Of a DNA stretch of 52,746 bases, positions 25,695 to 34,229 are shown piece after piece; the first letter of the stretch is position 1, and the number at the start of each line of letters is the position of its first letter. The notes beneath the pieces were generated by a model, which did not search any database, was not told the DNA's origin, and saw only the letters and a program-made list of their open reading frames with translations. The translations under genes and the position numbers were made by a program. Source of the DNA: CAZNLH01 sp964573995 (GTDB lineage Bacteria > Gemmatimonadota > CAZMKB01 > CAZNLH01); assembly GCA_964573995.1 (NCBI GenBank), contig CAZNLH010000017.1, positions 1 to 52,746 on the forward strand, written 5' to 3'.

Positions 25695-27257
25695 TCACCG
25701 TCGCTCGCCCCAGTCGAGGACCTCCGGGGCCCTGTGGTTCATGACGGATCTTACGCGGTTCCCCCCCTCCCCCTTCGAGAGGTACATCGCCCGGTCCGCC
25801 TGTTGGAGCAACCTTGCGATGCTCGGAGTGTCCGTAGGATAGGTTGCAACACCGACACTCACGGAGAGGAACCCTGTCGTCTCGAATGGGTTTTCCGTTA
25901 TCGACCGCCGAAAACGGTTGGCCACCTTGACGGCATCTTCAAGGTCCGTGTCGCAGAGGAGCCATACGAACTCATCGCCCCCGTAACGCGCAACCACGTC
26001 CCCCTCCCTGGAGTTTGCTCTCAACTTGTCAGCGACGAAGCAAATGGCCCTGTCCCCTACGGCGTGCCCGTAATAGTCGTTTATCCACTTGAAGTTGTCT
26101 ATATCGATCATGAGTACGGAGAGTGGTCTCCCCGTCCTCTTGGTCCTCTCGGCCTGGACCCGGAATTGCTCCTGGAAGAAGCGGTGATTGTACATCTCCG
26201 TCATCCCGTCGGTGATCGCTTGGCGCTTTAGTTTCTGGAACAGTTCCGCATTCTTCAGGGCGTTGGCCGATGTGTTGGCCACGATCTGGCAGAATTTGAT
26301 CTCCCATTCACTGAATCCATCTCTCGCCCTCGCCGCCCTCAGCAAAAGGGTCCCGAAGGCCTCATCGCCGTGCGCCATCGGCACCACCAGGAGTGACTTG
26401 AAACCAGCCTTCTGGATCTCCTCCCCGAATTCCCTAACCAGCGGATCCTTGAGTGCATCCCTGATCACCACCGTGTTCCCAGTCTCCATCGCCCTCTGGA
26501 CCTCGGGGTATTTATTGAGATCTATCTCGAGTCGACTTATCTCGGGATCGTCATGGGAGGCCATCACGTAGCCCACCCGGGTATCCCCCTCCTTTATGAA
26601 TATCACAGAGCAACGATCGGCCCTCAGGACGCCTTCCACCTTGCGAACCAGCAGTTTCAATACCTCCTCGGCCTCCAGCGTTGAGGCCACGAGCCGGGAT
26701 ATATCAATCAGTGCCTCGAGGTCCCGGTTCTCCTTCTCCAGTTTCTCGACCCTTCCCACCCTGTTCCTCTCGCGCTCCAGGATGTAGCCGTAAAAGAGAG
26801 AGAGGCTGACGATAAAGGGGATGCGAATCATGATCGTGGGCTCGCTCACGAACTCTCTCGGCCCGGTGGACGCAAGGAGGGCGGTATAGGCCACGACAAC
26901 AAAGAGGGCATTGAGGATCACCCTGCGCATGTTTCCTCCCAGAGAGGCCAGGAGGATCACCAGGAAATAGACGATGTAAAAGTCTGAACTTGCACTTCGG
27001 CTGAGGTAGATTCCGATCGATACGGTGACAGTGTCTACTATAAGGAGGGTCCCTCCCATTGCGCGGCTTCCGAAAAACCTCTTCGGCAGGATAGAGAGAA
27101 ACCCGTTTGACACGACAAGGAAGGCGACGAGAACGAACTCCTCGGTCCAGTACCCCGGGAAGGGCACGCCGAAGATGACCATGTAAGAGATGGTGATGAC
27201 CAGGAGCCACCTCAGCGTAAGGATCATCTTCTTTCGAGACCAGGTGTCGACATCCAT
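25695..27257 (-). CDS. membrane GAF-GGDEF diguanylate cyclase
   Basis: 520 residues. Five or six hydrophobic segments occupy residues 10-160, followed by a short coiled coil (165-185), a GAF sensor domain (190-335) and a GGDEF domain (345-505). The catalytic motif is intact (RYGGDEF, 424-430), metal-binding IDIDNFKWIND is present, and an inhibitory I-site RxxD (R417-D420) lies five residues upstream. It should make c-di-GMP from two GTP and be product-inhibited. The membrane part, with GAF, suggests sensing of a membrane-related or small-molecule signal. It lies 181 bases downstream of the metal transporter gene, probably with its own promoter. It supplies the ligand for the riboswitch at 7970 and the substrate of the HD-GYP protein in this window (inference). 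Confidence 0.93.
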   Translation of the reverse strand: MDVDTWSRKKMILTLRWLLVITISYMVIFGVPFPGYWTEEFVLVAFLVVSNGFLSILPKRFFGSRAMGGTLLIVDTVTVSIGIYLSRSASSDFYIVYFLVILLASLGGNMRRVILNALFVVVAYTALLASTGPREFVSEPTIMIRIPFIVSLSLFYGYILERERNRVGRVEKLEKENRDLEALIDISRLVASTLEAEEVLKLLVRKVEGVLRADRCSVIFIKEGDTRVGYVMASHDDPEISRLEIDLNKYPEVQRAMETGNTVVIRDALKDPLVREFGEEIQKAGFKSLLVVPMAHGDEAFGTLLLRAARARDGFSEWEIKFCQIVANTSANALKNAELFQKLKRQAITDGMTEMYNHRFFQEQFRVQAERTKRTGRPLSVLMIDIDNFKWINDYYGHAVGDRAICFVADKLRANSREGDVVARYGGDEFVWLLCDTDLEDAVKVANRFRRSITENPFETTGFLSVSVGVATYPTDTPSIARLLQQADRAMYLSKGEGGNRVRSVMNHRAPEVLDWGERR

Positions 27258-27438
27258 GGCTCAGTACCCCAGGGTATCCGTGATAATCAAGGCGGTAATG
27301 GCAGTGCACACAACTTCAAGGTCAAGGATAGCAAAATATATGCCATATAAGGCCCGCTCACTCCCCAAGCCCCACCCATGGATTCCGTCCTCCGCCTCAA
27401 TGACGCTGAGGCCGAATAAGACCTTGTAGAAAGGCCGA

Positions 27439-28938
27439 TCACCCCCCCATAGCCTCTATGGCACCGGAATCCCTGCCGACCACCAACTTCTGGAACGGAG
27501 CCACTTGGTTGTCGTTTTCGCCCGGCGGGATATCCCCGTTGAAAGTGAGTTTTGTCCCCGTACTTTCAACAAGGCGATCGTATGCCTCCTTGCGCGCCTG
27601 AGCGGCATCGGCATTGTCCATGACGTCAACGAGGAGTCGCAGGCCGCGATGGTCCCCCAGATCTATTATCAAGCCTGCGAGTTCGATCTTGAGATATGGG
27701 TCCTCTTCCACTCTTCCCCTTTCGACGAGGTCTTCCAAGACACGAACGTCTCCGATCTTTTTCAGGCACCCGATCGCCGCCTCACGGACCCCGTCGTCAG
27801 AATCGCTCAACGCCCCGACGACCTGTTCCGAGAGATCAGAATTTCCATACTTTGCGATGATCGAGAGGGTCAGGGCCCTCACATCAGGCTCTGGGTCGCG
27901 TAGGAGGTGAGGGATCTCCGGCCGCATGGAAGGCCACTCCGATGCCTCTCCCTCAACCGCATTCAGCCCCATCAACTTCTCGTTCGTGGCCTGGCTGGTA
28001 AGCAAATGGTGGATATCGACCCCTTGTTCTTTCCTGAGTGACTTGCCCAGGGAAAGGAAGAGAAAGACCGCCGCAACTCCTGCGGCAACACGGACCAGGC
28101 TCTTAGACCGGGACCTGGATGTGATGACATACCTGGCCAGTGCTGCCATTAGGAGAAAACCGGCGAAGCAGACGACTATGGTGGGACCTGAAGGGAGATC
28201 CTGGGTGTAAGAGAGAATCACGCCGATGATGCTGACGATGGTCCCCACGGCCCAGCCGATGACCAGCCGAACGCTCACTCCGTCCGCGAACAGGACCGCC
28301 ACCACGGACGGGATCACCAGGTACGAGAAGACGAGGAGGACCCCCCCGATCGCCACGGAATTGGTGATTACCAGGGCGAAAGAGAAGTAGAAGAGGAAGT
28401 CCCACCACTGTAGGTTGACTCCACTCGCCTCAGCCGAGTCGGGGTCCAGTGAAATCTGCAAAAACCTGTGTCGATAGTGGTAATGGAACCAGCCGATCCC
28501 AGCGTAGAGGATGGCCAGGTAGAGAATTGTGTCTCCCCTCACCCAGAGGATGCTACCCGCCAGCAACGCGCTCACCTCATCCGCCCCGTGCGCCAGGTGG
28601 ACACTCCCGAGGATGGTGGCCGCCAGGGCCACGGCATAGGTGATACCGATTACCGCCTCGTGGGGAACCTTCTCGCGCCGCATCCTCGTAAGCGAGAAGA
28701 TGAGGGCTCCCACAAAGGCGAAGAGGAGTGAGAAGCCCTTTATCGCCCACACGTCTTCATGGAGGTCGTAGCCGAGGATCACGCCGTAAATAGCACCGAA
28801 CGCGGCGATCTGCGCAAGTGCGAGATCTACGAAGATCACCTTACGGGATATGACGTGAAGACCCAGGTAGACATGGATACCCGCTATCAGGAGGCAGGCA
28901 AGGAAAGGATAGGTCATGAGGTGGAAGAACTCGGCCAT
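27439..28938 (-). CDS. metal ABC transporter permease (ZnuB/TroC type) fused to HEAT repeats
   Basis: 499 residues. Residues 1-275 form an ABC-3 family permease with about eight helices (LGLHVISRKVIFVDLALAQIAAFG, GITYAVALAATILGS, GSILWVRGD, GGVLLVFSYLVIPSVVA), the membrane part of zinc/manganese/iron importers. After one more helix (288-305) comes a soluble tail of about 190 residues with HEAT-like repeats (LLRDPEPDVRALTLSIIAKYG, ALSDSDDGVREAAIGCLKKIG). This tail is not present in standard ZnuB (about 260 residues). It starts 3 bases after the ZnuA-like gene. No cognate ATPase gene lies in this operon, so the nucleotide-binding subunit must be encoded elsewhere. Confidence 0.9.
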   Translation of the reverse strand: MAEFFHLMTYPFLACLLIAGIHVYLGLHVISRKVIFVDLALAQIAAFGAIYGVILGYDLHEDVWAIKGFSLLFAFVGALIFSLTRMRREKVPHEAVIGITYAVALAATILGSVHLAHGADEVSALLAGSILWVRGDTILYLAILYAGIGWFHYHYRHRFLQISLDPDSAEASGVNLQWWDFLFYFSFALVITNSVAIGGVLLVFSYLVIPSVVAVLFADGVSVRLVIGWAVGTIVSIIGVILSYTQDLPSGPTIVVCFAGFLLMAALARYVITSRSRSKSLVRVAAGVAAVFLFLSLGKSLRKEQGVDIHHLLTSQATNEKLMGLNAVEGEASEWPSMRPEIPHLLRDPEPDVRALTLSIIAKYGNSDLSEQVVGALSDSDDGVREAAIGCLKKIGDVRVLEDLVERGRVEEDPYLKIELAGLIIDLGDHRGLRLLVDVMDNADAAQARKEAYDRLVESTGTKLTFNGDIPPGENDNQVAPFQKLVVGRDSGAIEAMGG

Positions 28939-28941
28939 GGA

Positions 28942-29979
28942 TCACACCCCCTTTTCGGCCTCGAGCATATTATCAATCAGGTAATCGATGAGTTCAAAGT
29001 AGGTATCCACCCCTTTTACGGCATGGAGATCGATCGGGACCGAGAGGACCGTCGCACCTGTCTCACGAGCGATGTAATCTGCCGCCGACCTGTCGTAGAA
29101 GGAAGAAAGCATGATCAGTCTTACTCCTTCCGAACGCATGAGGCGGACTACCTGGTCCCTATGTCTCGCGGACGGGGTGATTCCGGGCTTTTCTTCTATC
29201 TCGACCGGAATTCTCATCCCGAAGCGGTGGGCGAAGTATATCCATGTCTTGTGATAGGTCACGAAGGCGGTCCCCTTGAGCGGCCTGGCCTTCAGCAGCC
29301 ATCCTCCAAGTTTATCCTCGAGTCCCCTGGCATCGAGATATTCATCGAGCCTCCCGGCGGATTCGAGCCTGATCAGTTTACGGCTGCCCACTTCATCGAC
29401 CAGTTCCTTCCCGAAGAGGGACTCGTTCATCTTGCGGATGAAGGCCGCCAGGTTTTCCCGGTACTCTTCCTTGTGCGCGGGATCCACGGCTTCTAAGCCT
29501 GCCGCGATGTTCTCAGCCATCTTCTCCACGTTCAGCGGATCGAGCCATATGTGTGGGTTGCCGTAGGGATGGATATCCCCCCACTCCCGCGAGAGGACCT
29601 GCGGCAACTCGAGGGTGGAAATACCCTTGGAAGCGATCACCCTCCCCGGCTGCCCGATCTGGATGGCGGAATTGGCCGATCCATCCACCACCTTCTGGGC
29701 CCACAACTCCAGTTGCAGCCCCACCTCCACGAACAGGTCCGCGTCCCTTGCCAGTTTCATGAGCGTGGGCCGCGGTTGCACGTAGTGGGGGTCCTGGTTG
29801 GGATTGCTCAGGCTGTTTACCACGACACGGTCACCTCCGACCTGTTCCGTCAAGTACTTGAGTACCGTGAGTGTCGTCACAACCCGGACGCGAGCATGGC
29901 CCGCTGCCATGGAACATCGTGGCATAAGGCCCAGCAGGAAGAAGAGAAGCGTGACGCCCAACGATAGTCTGATCTTCAT
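28942..29979 (-). CDS. metal ABC transporter solute-binding protein (ZnuA/TroA family)
   Basis: 345 residues. A signal peptide (MKIRLSLG...CSMAAG) directs it to the periplasm. Cluster A-I features: VRVVTTLTVLKYLTEQVGGD, QDPHYVQPRPT with the first His ligand, GNPHIWLDP with the second, and FVTYHKTWIYFAHRFG with the third. C-terminal ARETGATVLSVPIDL completes the fold. No His-rich loop is present between the lobes, unlike typical ZnuA, so zinc, manganese or iron are all possible. It is co-transcribed with the permease downstream and the outer-membrane barrel upstream (24-base gap), making a complete outer-to-inner membrane uptake route except for the ATPase. Confidence 0.92.
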   Translation of the reverse strand: MKIRLSLGVTLLFFLLGLMPRCSMAAGHARVRVVTTLTVLKYLTEQVGGDRVVVNSLSNPNQDPHYVQPRPTLMKLARDADLFVEVGLQLELWAQKVVDGSANSAIQIGQPGRVIASKGISTLELPQVLSREWGDIHPYGNPHIWLDPLNVEKMAENIAAGLEAVDPAHKEEYRENLAAFIRKMNESLFGKELVDEVGSRKLIRLESAGRLDEYLDARGLEDKLGGWLLKARPLKGTAFVTYHKTWIYFAHRFGMRIPVEIEEKPGITPSARHRDQVVRLMRSEGVRLIMLSSFYDRSAADYIARETGATVLSVPIDLHAVKGVDTYFELIDYLIDNMLEAEKGV

Positions 29980-30003
29980 AATATGCTCCTTATCGTTTCT
30001 TGG

Positions 30004-31284
30004 CTACCGGTTGACCCAGTATGGTTCAACGGGGTGCGATCCGAACACGAAATTCATCTCCAGGTATACCGTGTCCCTCCCGACCTGGTCGATATCCCTC
30101 TCCAGTACGTGTTCGTAACCCAACCGAAGGCGAAGGAATTCAGTCGTATAATAACTGAGGTATGAACTGATCGCCCGGCTCACGAGGTCATCTTCCAGGT
30201 CGTCCGTACGGTCGTAACGCACCCCAAGGTAGGTCTGCCGGTTGAACTGATACTGGGACCAGACATAATAACCGAACGGGTCGCCCCCCCGCCTGCCACT
30301 GCCATCGATATTCGCCCTGAAGAGTTCTCCACCTAAGAGGAACGACCTCCACTCCCCTCCAGCGTAAGGCTTCCACTTGTACGTGAAGTCGAGGCCGTAT
30401 AGTCTGGTCTCCCGTGTTCCCGCACGATCGTACTTCCCAAGGTAAGAGGACGCCCCAATCTCCACGTCATGTCCCGGTGCAAGGTCCGAGAACCACTTTA
30501 GATGGCCCAGAAAGGCAGGATTCTCGCCCCCGTTCTCCGCCGCCACGGGGAGACCCCCGCCGTTCAACACCTCGAGATTCGCCTCGACAACGTCCCGCTG
30601 CCACGGAACCGGAAGAAAGAACTGGCCGGAAACACCGTTTCCTATCAGGCCCTCCTCCCCGAGAAACGTCTGCAGGGCGAGCGGCAGGACCGTCTGCGGA
30701 AGGTCGTGCGTGTGGATGATATTGAAGCGGCCGAAATCGGGGCGGAAATGACCGGCCTTTACCTTGAGCCCCCAGGGAGAGGAATTGAGCCCCGGCAGTT
30801 TCTTCAGGATAACGTACCCCTCTTCTATGCCCGCAACGAACTCTCCCGGGGTCTCGGAATCGAACGTGGTAATCACGACACCGTCCGCCCAGGGATCGAT
30901 GACCGTCCTGAAATCCGCCTCCACTTCCCTGAGGTTGAAACGGTTGTCTATGGCCATTCCCCGGTCGTTGAGAACGGTCCGTGAGTCCTTTCGAGCAACG
31001 AAATTACCGAAGACGGTGATCTGGGGATTGAAGACATTGAGCCGCTGCCCGGACGGCGCGGATACCGGCGCGGACTGGGACAGCACCTCGTCCTCGAGAA
31101 AATCTATGCGTTCTTCGAGTCTCTTCATCGTCTCCCGGTTGGTCCGCTCCAGTTCCTCGACCCTGGCCTTCAGTGCATCGATCGTCTCGGCGGGAGGTTC
31201 TCCTTCCTCACCGATGGACCACAAGTCGCGGGCCTGGAACACGGCAACCAGGAGGAGGAAAAACAGAGTTCCGGTAATTTTCAT
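30004..31284 (-). CDS. outer-membrane porin-like beta-barrel of metal-uptake operon
   Basis: 426 residues. A signal sequence (1-18) is followed by a coiled coil (about 30-70; DALKARVEELERTNRETMK and LEERIDFLEDE), as in trimeric porins. The rest has alternating strands (VTVFGNFVARKDS, VEADFRTVIDP, LRLRLGYEHV) ending in FVFGSHPVEPYWVNR. I do not see a TonB box or plug domain, so passive diffusion is likelier than TonB-dependent uptake. Its place directly upstream of a ZnuA-like binding protein suggests that it admits metal ions or metal complexes. The start has GGGGGAGG almost touching the ATG (31284). A palindromic operator candidate precedes it. Confidence 0.8.
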   Translation of the reverse strand: MKITGTLFFLLLVAVFQARDLWSIGEEGEPPAETIDALKARVEELERTNRETMKRLEERIDFLEDEVLSQSAPVSAPSGQRLNVFNPQITVFGNFVARKDSRTVLNDRGMAIDNRFNLREVEADFRTVIDPWADGVVITTFDSETPGEFVAGIEEGYVILKKLPGLNSSPWGLKVKAGHFRPDFGRFNIIHTHDLPQTVLPLALQTFLGEEGLIGNGVSGQFFLPVPWQRDVVEANLEVLNGGGLPVAAENGGENPAFLGHLKWFSDLAPGHDVEIGASSYLGKYDRAGTRETRLYGLDFTYKWKPYAGGEWRSFLLGGELFRANIDGSGRRGGDPFGYYVWSQYQFNRQTYLGVRYDRTDDLEDDLVSRAISSYLSYYTTEFLRLRLGYEHVLERDIDQVGRDTVYLEMNFVFGSHPVEPYWVNR

Positions 31285-31317
31285 ACCTCCCCCTTCACCA
31301 GTAATATGGGTATAATA

Positions 31318-31349
31318 TGGCCCATGAAATCAAATTTGGGCCATTTCAT
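31318..31349 (-). promoter_or_regulatory. compound palindromic operator candidate for metal-uptake operon
   Basis: Two interlocking inverted repeats: TGGCCCA (31318-31324) with TGGGCCA (31337-31343), and ATGAAAT (31324-31330) with ATTTCAT (31343-31349). The two 13-base halves also repeat directly with a 19-base period. It lies 34-65 bases upstream of the barrel gene. A Fur-family metalloregulator (Zur, Mur or Fur) or MntR would be expected here, but the sequence does not match a consensus I know well. Confidence 0.45.
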
Positions 31350-31383
31350 TACTAACAGCGATCGGATGATATAAGGCCGGCGT

Positions 31384-31695
31384 TCAGCAGGAGGGTGGAG
31401 CGCGGATGGCAACCGCGAGGTCGAAATCGATCGCCATCGGATCTGAGGGCAGGATTGGGATGAGATAGGAGAGGAAGGCCGCCTGGAAGTCCAGGTTCTC
31501 TTCCACCACCTCCCCGCCCATGTGAGAGGCACTGATGCAAAGCGGGCAGTCTTGTCGAGAGGCCAAATCCCGGTGATGGTGCACCTCTGCCCCGTAGAGA
31601 CCGGCCACGAGCACCAGTATCAACAATAAAGGGGCGACGGCCGGCATCGTTACACCGGAGTGCCTCGTACGGTTGGGTGAAAGTCCGATGAGCAC
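31384..31695 (-). CDS. small exported His/Cys-rich protein (DUF2946-like)
   Basis: 103 residues from GTG 31695; ATG 31647 gives 87 residues and is equally likely. A hydrophobic segment (MPAVAPLLLILVLVAGLYG) acts as signal or anchor, followed at once by EVHHHRDLASRQDCPLCISASHMG, i.e. three His and a CPLC pair. This layout (short, signal, HHH...CPLC) recalls DUF2946-type proteins found beside copper and zinc transport genes. It could bind metal in the periplasm. It is the first gene in the same direction as the barrel/ZnuA/ZnuB genes, 99 bases ahead of the barrel. No enzyme motif is visible. Confidence 0.65.
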   Translation of the reverse strand: MLIGLSPNRTRHSGVTMPAVAPLLLILVLVAGLYGAEVHHHRDLASRQDCPLCISASHMGGEVVEENLDFQAAFLSYLIPILPSDPMAIDFDLAVAIRAPPSC

Positions 31696-31955
31696 CGATT
31701 GCTTCCAGGGTTCTCAGAAAGTACCCGCGTAATCCGGGGCTGGTGTAAAAAACATGATCTTTCCTTCGCACCATGTCAAGGGAGACGCGATCCCCTTACA
31801 CGGCGAAGGGCGCTGGATTCTTGCCATCCGCGCACCAAGTTATTATCTATACCCGAGACGATGGGAAAAGTTCAGGTCCTGCCGCTTGAGTCCATTCGCC
31901 TCGCACAGGGATGGAAAAGAATCGGTGGACGTTCAAACAGTCAACACGAGGAGAA

Positions 31956-33311
31956 ATGATGGGATTGTTCAGCAGATTCAAGAGAGGGAAGAAGGTGGTC
32001 GTCATCGGTCTCGACGGCACCCCGTTCTCACTGGTAACGAAGTTCATGGATGAAGGCATCATGCCCAACTTCAAGGAACTGGCCCTGCAAGGATCGCTCA
32101 GCCCCCTTCTATCCGTGCTTCCCACCGTCTCGTGCGTGGCATGGTCATCCTTCATGACCGGTAAGAACCCTGCAAAGCACAACATCTTCGGCTTTCTCGA
32201 CCGGAGCAAGGGGAGTTATGTCCCGTTCGTCCCCAACGCCAGCCATATGACCTCAGATACGCTGTGGGATGTCCTTGGAGCCGAAGGTAAGCGCGTAGTC
32301 GTCATGGGCGTCCCAGTCACCTACCCGCCGAGGGAGGTAAACGGCATCCTGATATCCGGCTTTCTCGCCCCGGACGTGGAGAAGGCGACGTACCCGCCTG
32401 GACTTGGCAGAGAACTAAAGGACAGGCACGGATACCTCCTCGACATCGATCCATGGAAGGCGAGGAAGGATGTCGACAGTGTATCCCCGCAGGTCACCGA
32501 GGTCTTCAGGCGCCGGCGTGATACCATGCGGCACTTCATGAGAGAAGAAGAGTGGGATTTCTTCATAACCCACTTCATGGAGACCGACCGGCTGCATCAC
32601 TTCCTATGGGAACACATGGAGGAGGGGAAGGAACCCTACAATCGTCAATTCCGGGACTTCTACCACGATGTCGACCAATTCATCGGGGAACTTCACCGGG
32701 TACTCTCCGGCAGGGCGACGCTCGTCATCCTCTCCGACCATGGATTTTGCACACTCAAGGAAGAGGTCTACGTCAACCACTGGCTCGTCGAGGGGGGCTA
32801 CCTCCGCTTCAAGACTGATGAGCCCAAGGGGATCCAGGACATCGACGCCAAGGGCACCAGGGCCTACAGCCTTGACCCGGGCAGGATCTATATCAACCTC
32901 GTTGGGCGTGAGCCGGGCGGGACGGTGAGCCCCGGTGGGGAATACCAGGCCCTGCGGGAGGAAATAGCGGGCAATATAAGCGACCTCGAGGACCCCGAGA
33001 CCGGCGAGAAGATGGTCGATTCCGTCAAGTTCAGGGAAGACCTCTATTCCGGACCGAACTTCGATGCCGCCCCAGACATCATCATGGTCCCGAGGAGGGG
33101 ATACGACCTCAAGGGCTCCGTCAACAAGAAAAGCCTCACGGGCAAGGGTCCAATCACCGGAATGCACACCTTCGACGACGCGATGTTATACATCCAGGGC
33201 CACGAGATCAAGCGGACCGACATCGGCATCATCGACGTCATGCCGACCATCCTGCATCTCATGGGATATCCGGCCCCGGCCGACCTGGATGGACGGAGTG
33301 TCTTATCCTAA
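31956..33311 (+). CDS. alkaline-phosphatase-superfamily phosphohydrolase (COG3379-like), copy 1
   Basis: About 451 residues from ATG 31956 (GAGGAG just upstream; ATG 31959 is equally possible). It has the two-metal alkaline phosphatase/nucleotide pyrophosphatase fold: VVVIGLDGTPF with the first metal Asp, LPTVSCVAWSSFMTGKNP at the nucleophile, ITHFMETDRLHHFLWEH, and LVILSDHGF with Asp-His, plus a late GMHTFDDAML His. The nucleophile position carries Ser where the relatives, including the paralogue at 37150, have Thr. No signal peptide; cytosolic. Members hydrolyse phosphodiesters, phosphomonoesters or sulfate esters; the substrate here is unknown. The GH43-like gene follows after 27 bases, so they are probably co-transcribed. 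Confidence 0.88.
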   Translation: MMGLFSRFKRGKKVVVIGLDGTPFSLVTKFMDEGIMPNFKELALQGSLSPLLSVLPTVSCVAWSSFMTGKNPAKHNIFGFLDRSKGSYVPFVPNASHMTSDTLWDVLGAEGKRVVVMGVPVTYPPREVNGILISGFLAPDVEKATYPPGLGRELKDRHGYLLDIDPWKARKDVDSVSPQVTEVFRRRRDTMRHFMREEEWDFFITHFMETDRLHHFLWEHMEEGKEPYNRQFRDFYHDVDQFIGELHRVLSGRATLVILSDHGFCTLKEEVYVNHWLVEGGYLRFKTDEPKGIQDIDAKGTRAYSLDPGRIYINLVGREPGGTVSPGGEYQALREEIAGNISDLEDPETGEKMVDSVKFREDLYSGPNFDAAPDIIMVPRRGYDLKGSVNKKSLTGKGPITGMHTFDDAMLYIQGHEIKRTDIGIIDVMPTILHLMGYPAPADLDGRSVLS

Positions 33312-33338
33312 GGATGAAAAGGGCATAGGGAGTCGGCC

Positions 33339-34199
33339 ATGGGTGAGGAGGCGTTTGTAATGTCCTACTTCAGGACGAAGAGAGAGGCCCTCCACCTCGC
33401 CGTCAGCCGTAACGGCTACAACTGGCGGCCCCTCAACCGAAACAGGCCGATCCTTACAAGCCCTCTCGGTACAAAGACTATGAGGGATCCCTCCCTTTTC
33501 CGTGACAGGGAGGGTTACTTCCACTTATTAACCACCGACGGTTGGAGGAGCACCTCCATTATCCACGCTCGATCGGACGATCTCATCCACTGGCGGGATA
33601 TGCGGGCCCTGCCGGTCATGGCGGGCGTCCCCGGTGCACGCAACAGTTGGGCGCCAGAGGCATTCTATGATGAGGAGAAAAGAGTATACCGTATCATCTG
33701 GTCCTCTACCGTCTCCCCCAAAGGACCCCGGGACCTGAGAGACCACCGTATCTGGTCAGCCACTACGGAGGATTTCCGTGAATACGGTCACCCGCATCCA
33801 TTCTTCGACCCGGGCTACAGCGTCATCGACGCCACCATCAGGCGAAGAGGTGACAATTACGTGATGGCCTTTAAGGATGAAAGGGGCAAGAATCATCCCG
33901 ATGCCCCCTTCAAGGCCATCCGGACGGTTATATCCCGGGGAGACTGCCGTTCATTCGGGGAGATCTCCGACATCGTCACTCCCCCACTCAGCGAGGGACC
34001 GATCCTCTTCCTCCTCTACGACCGGTGGATCCTCCTCTATGACCGGTATTCGGAGGGGAGATGGGGAGCCTCCATCAGCGTGGACCTACGTAACTGGGTC
34101 ACCATCAGCCGAATCACCACCTTCCCCAAGGGCGCAAGACACGGGTCGGTACTCGCCGTGGAGCCGGAGGTACTCAATCGCCTCGAGGACCGCCTCTGA
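33339..34199 (+). CDS. GH43/GH32-like five-bladed beta-propeller protein
   Basis: 286 residues, GGGAG 7 bases before ATG 33339. The repeated blade pattern typical of glycoside hydrolase clans with a five-bladed propeller is seen: MRDPSLFRDREGYFHLLTTDG, SDDLIHWRDMRALPVM, SWAPEAFYDEEKRVYRIIWSS, FFDPGYSVIDATIRRRGDNY, SVDLRNWVTISRI. Catalytic acids could be Asp in RDPS, Asp in VIDAT and a Glu, but assignment is uncertain. No signal peptide, which is unusual for polysaccharide-degrading GH43 enzymes and suggests action on an internal oligosaccharide or glycoside. It follows AP-superfamily copy 1 in an apparent two-gene operon. Confidence 0.78.
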   Translation: MGEEAFVMSYFRTKREALHLAVSRNGYNWRPLNRNRPILTSPLGTKTMRDPSLFRDREGYFHLLTTDGWRSTSIIHARSDDLIHWRDMRALPVMAGVPGARNSWAPEAFYDEEKRVYRIIWSSTVSPKGPRDLRDHRIWSATTEDFREYGHPHPFFDPGYSVIDATIRRRGDNYVMAFKDERGKNHPDAPFKAIRTVISRGDCRSFGEISDIVTPPLSEGPILFLLYDRWILLYDRYSEGRWGASISVDLRNWVTISRITTFPKGARHGSVLAVEPEVLNRLEDRL

Positions 34200-34229
34200 T
34201 AAGGGGCGCAAGCACACAACTATTGTTCA

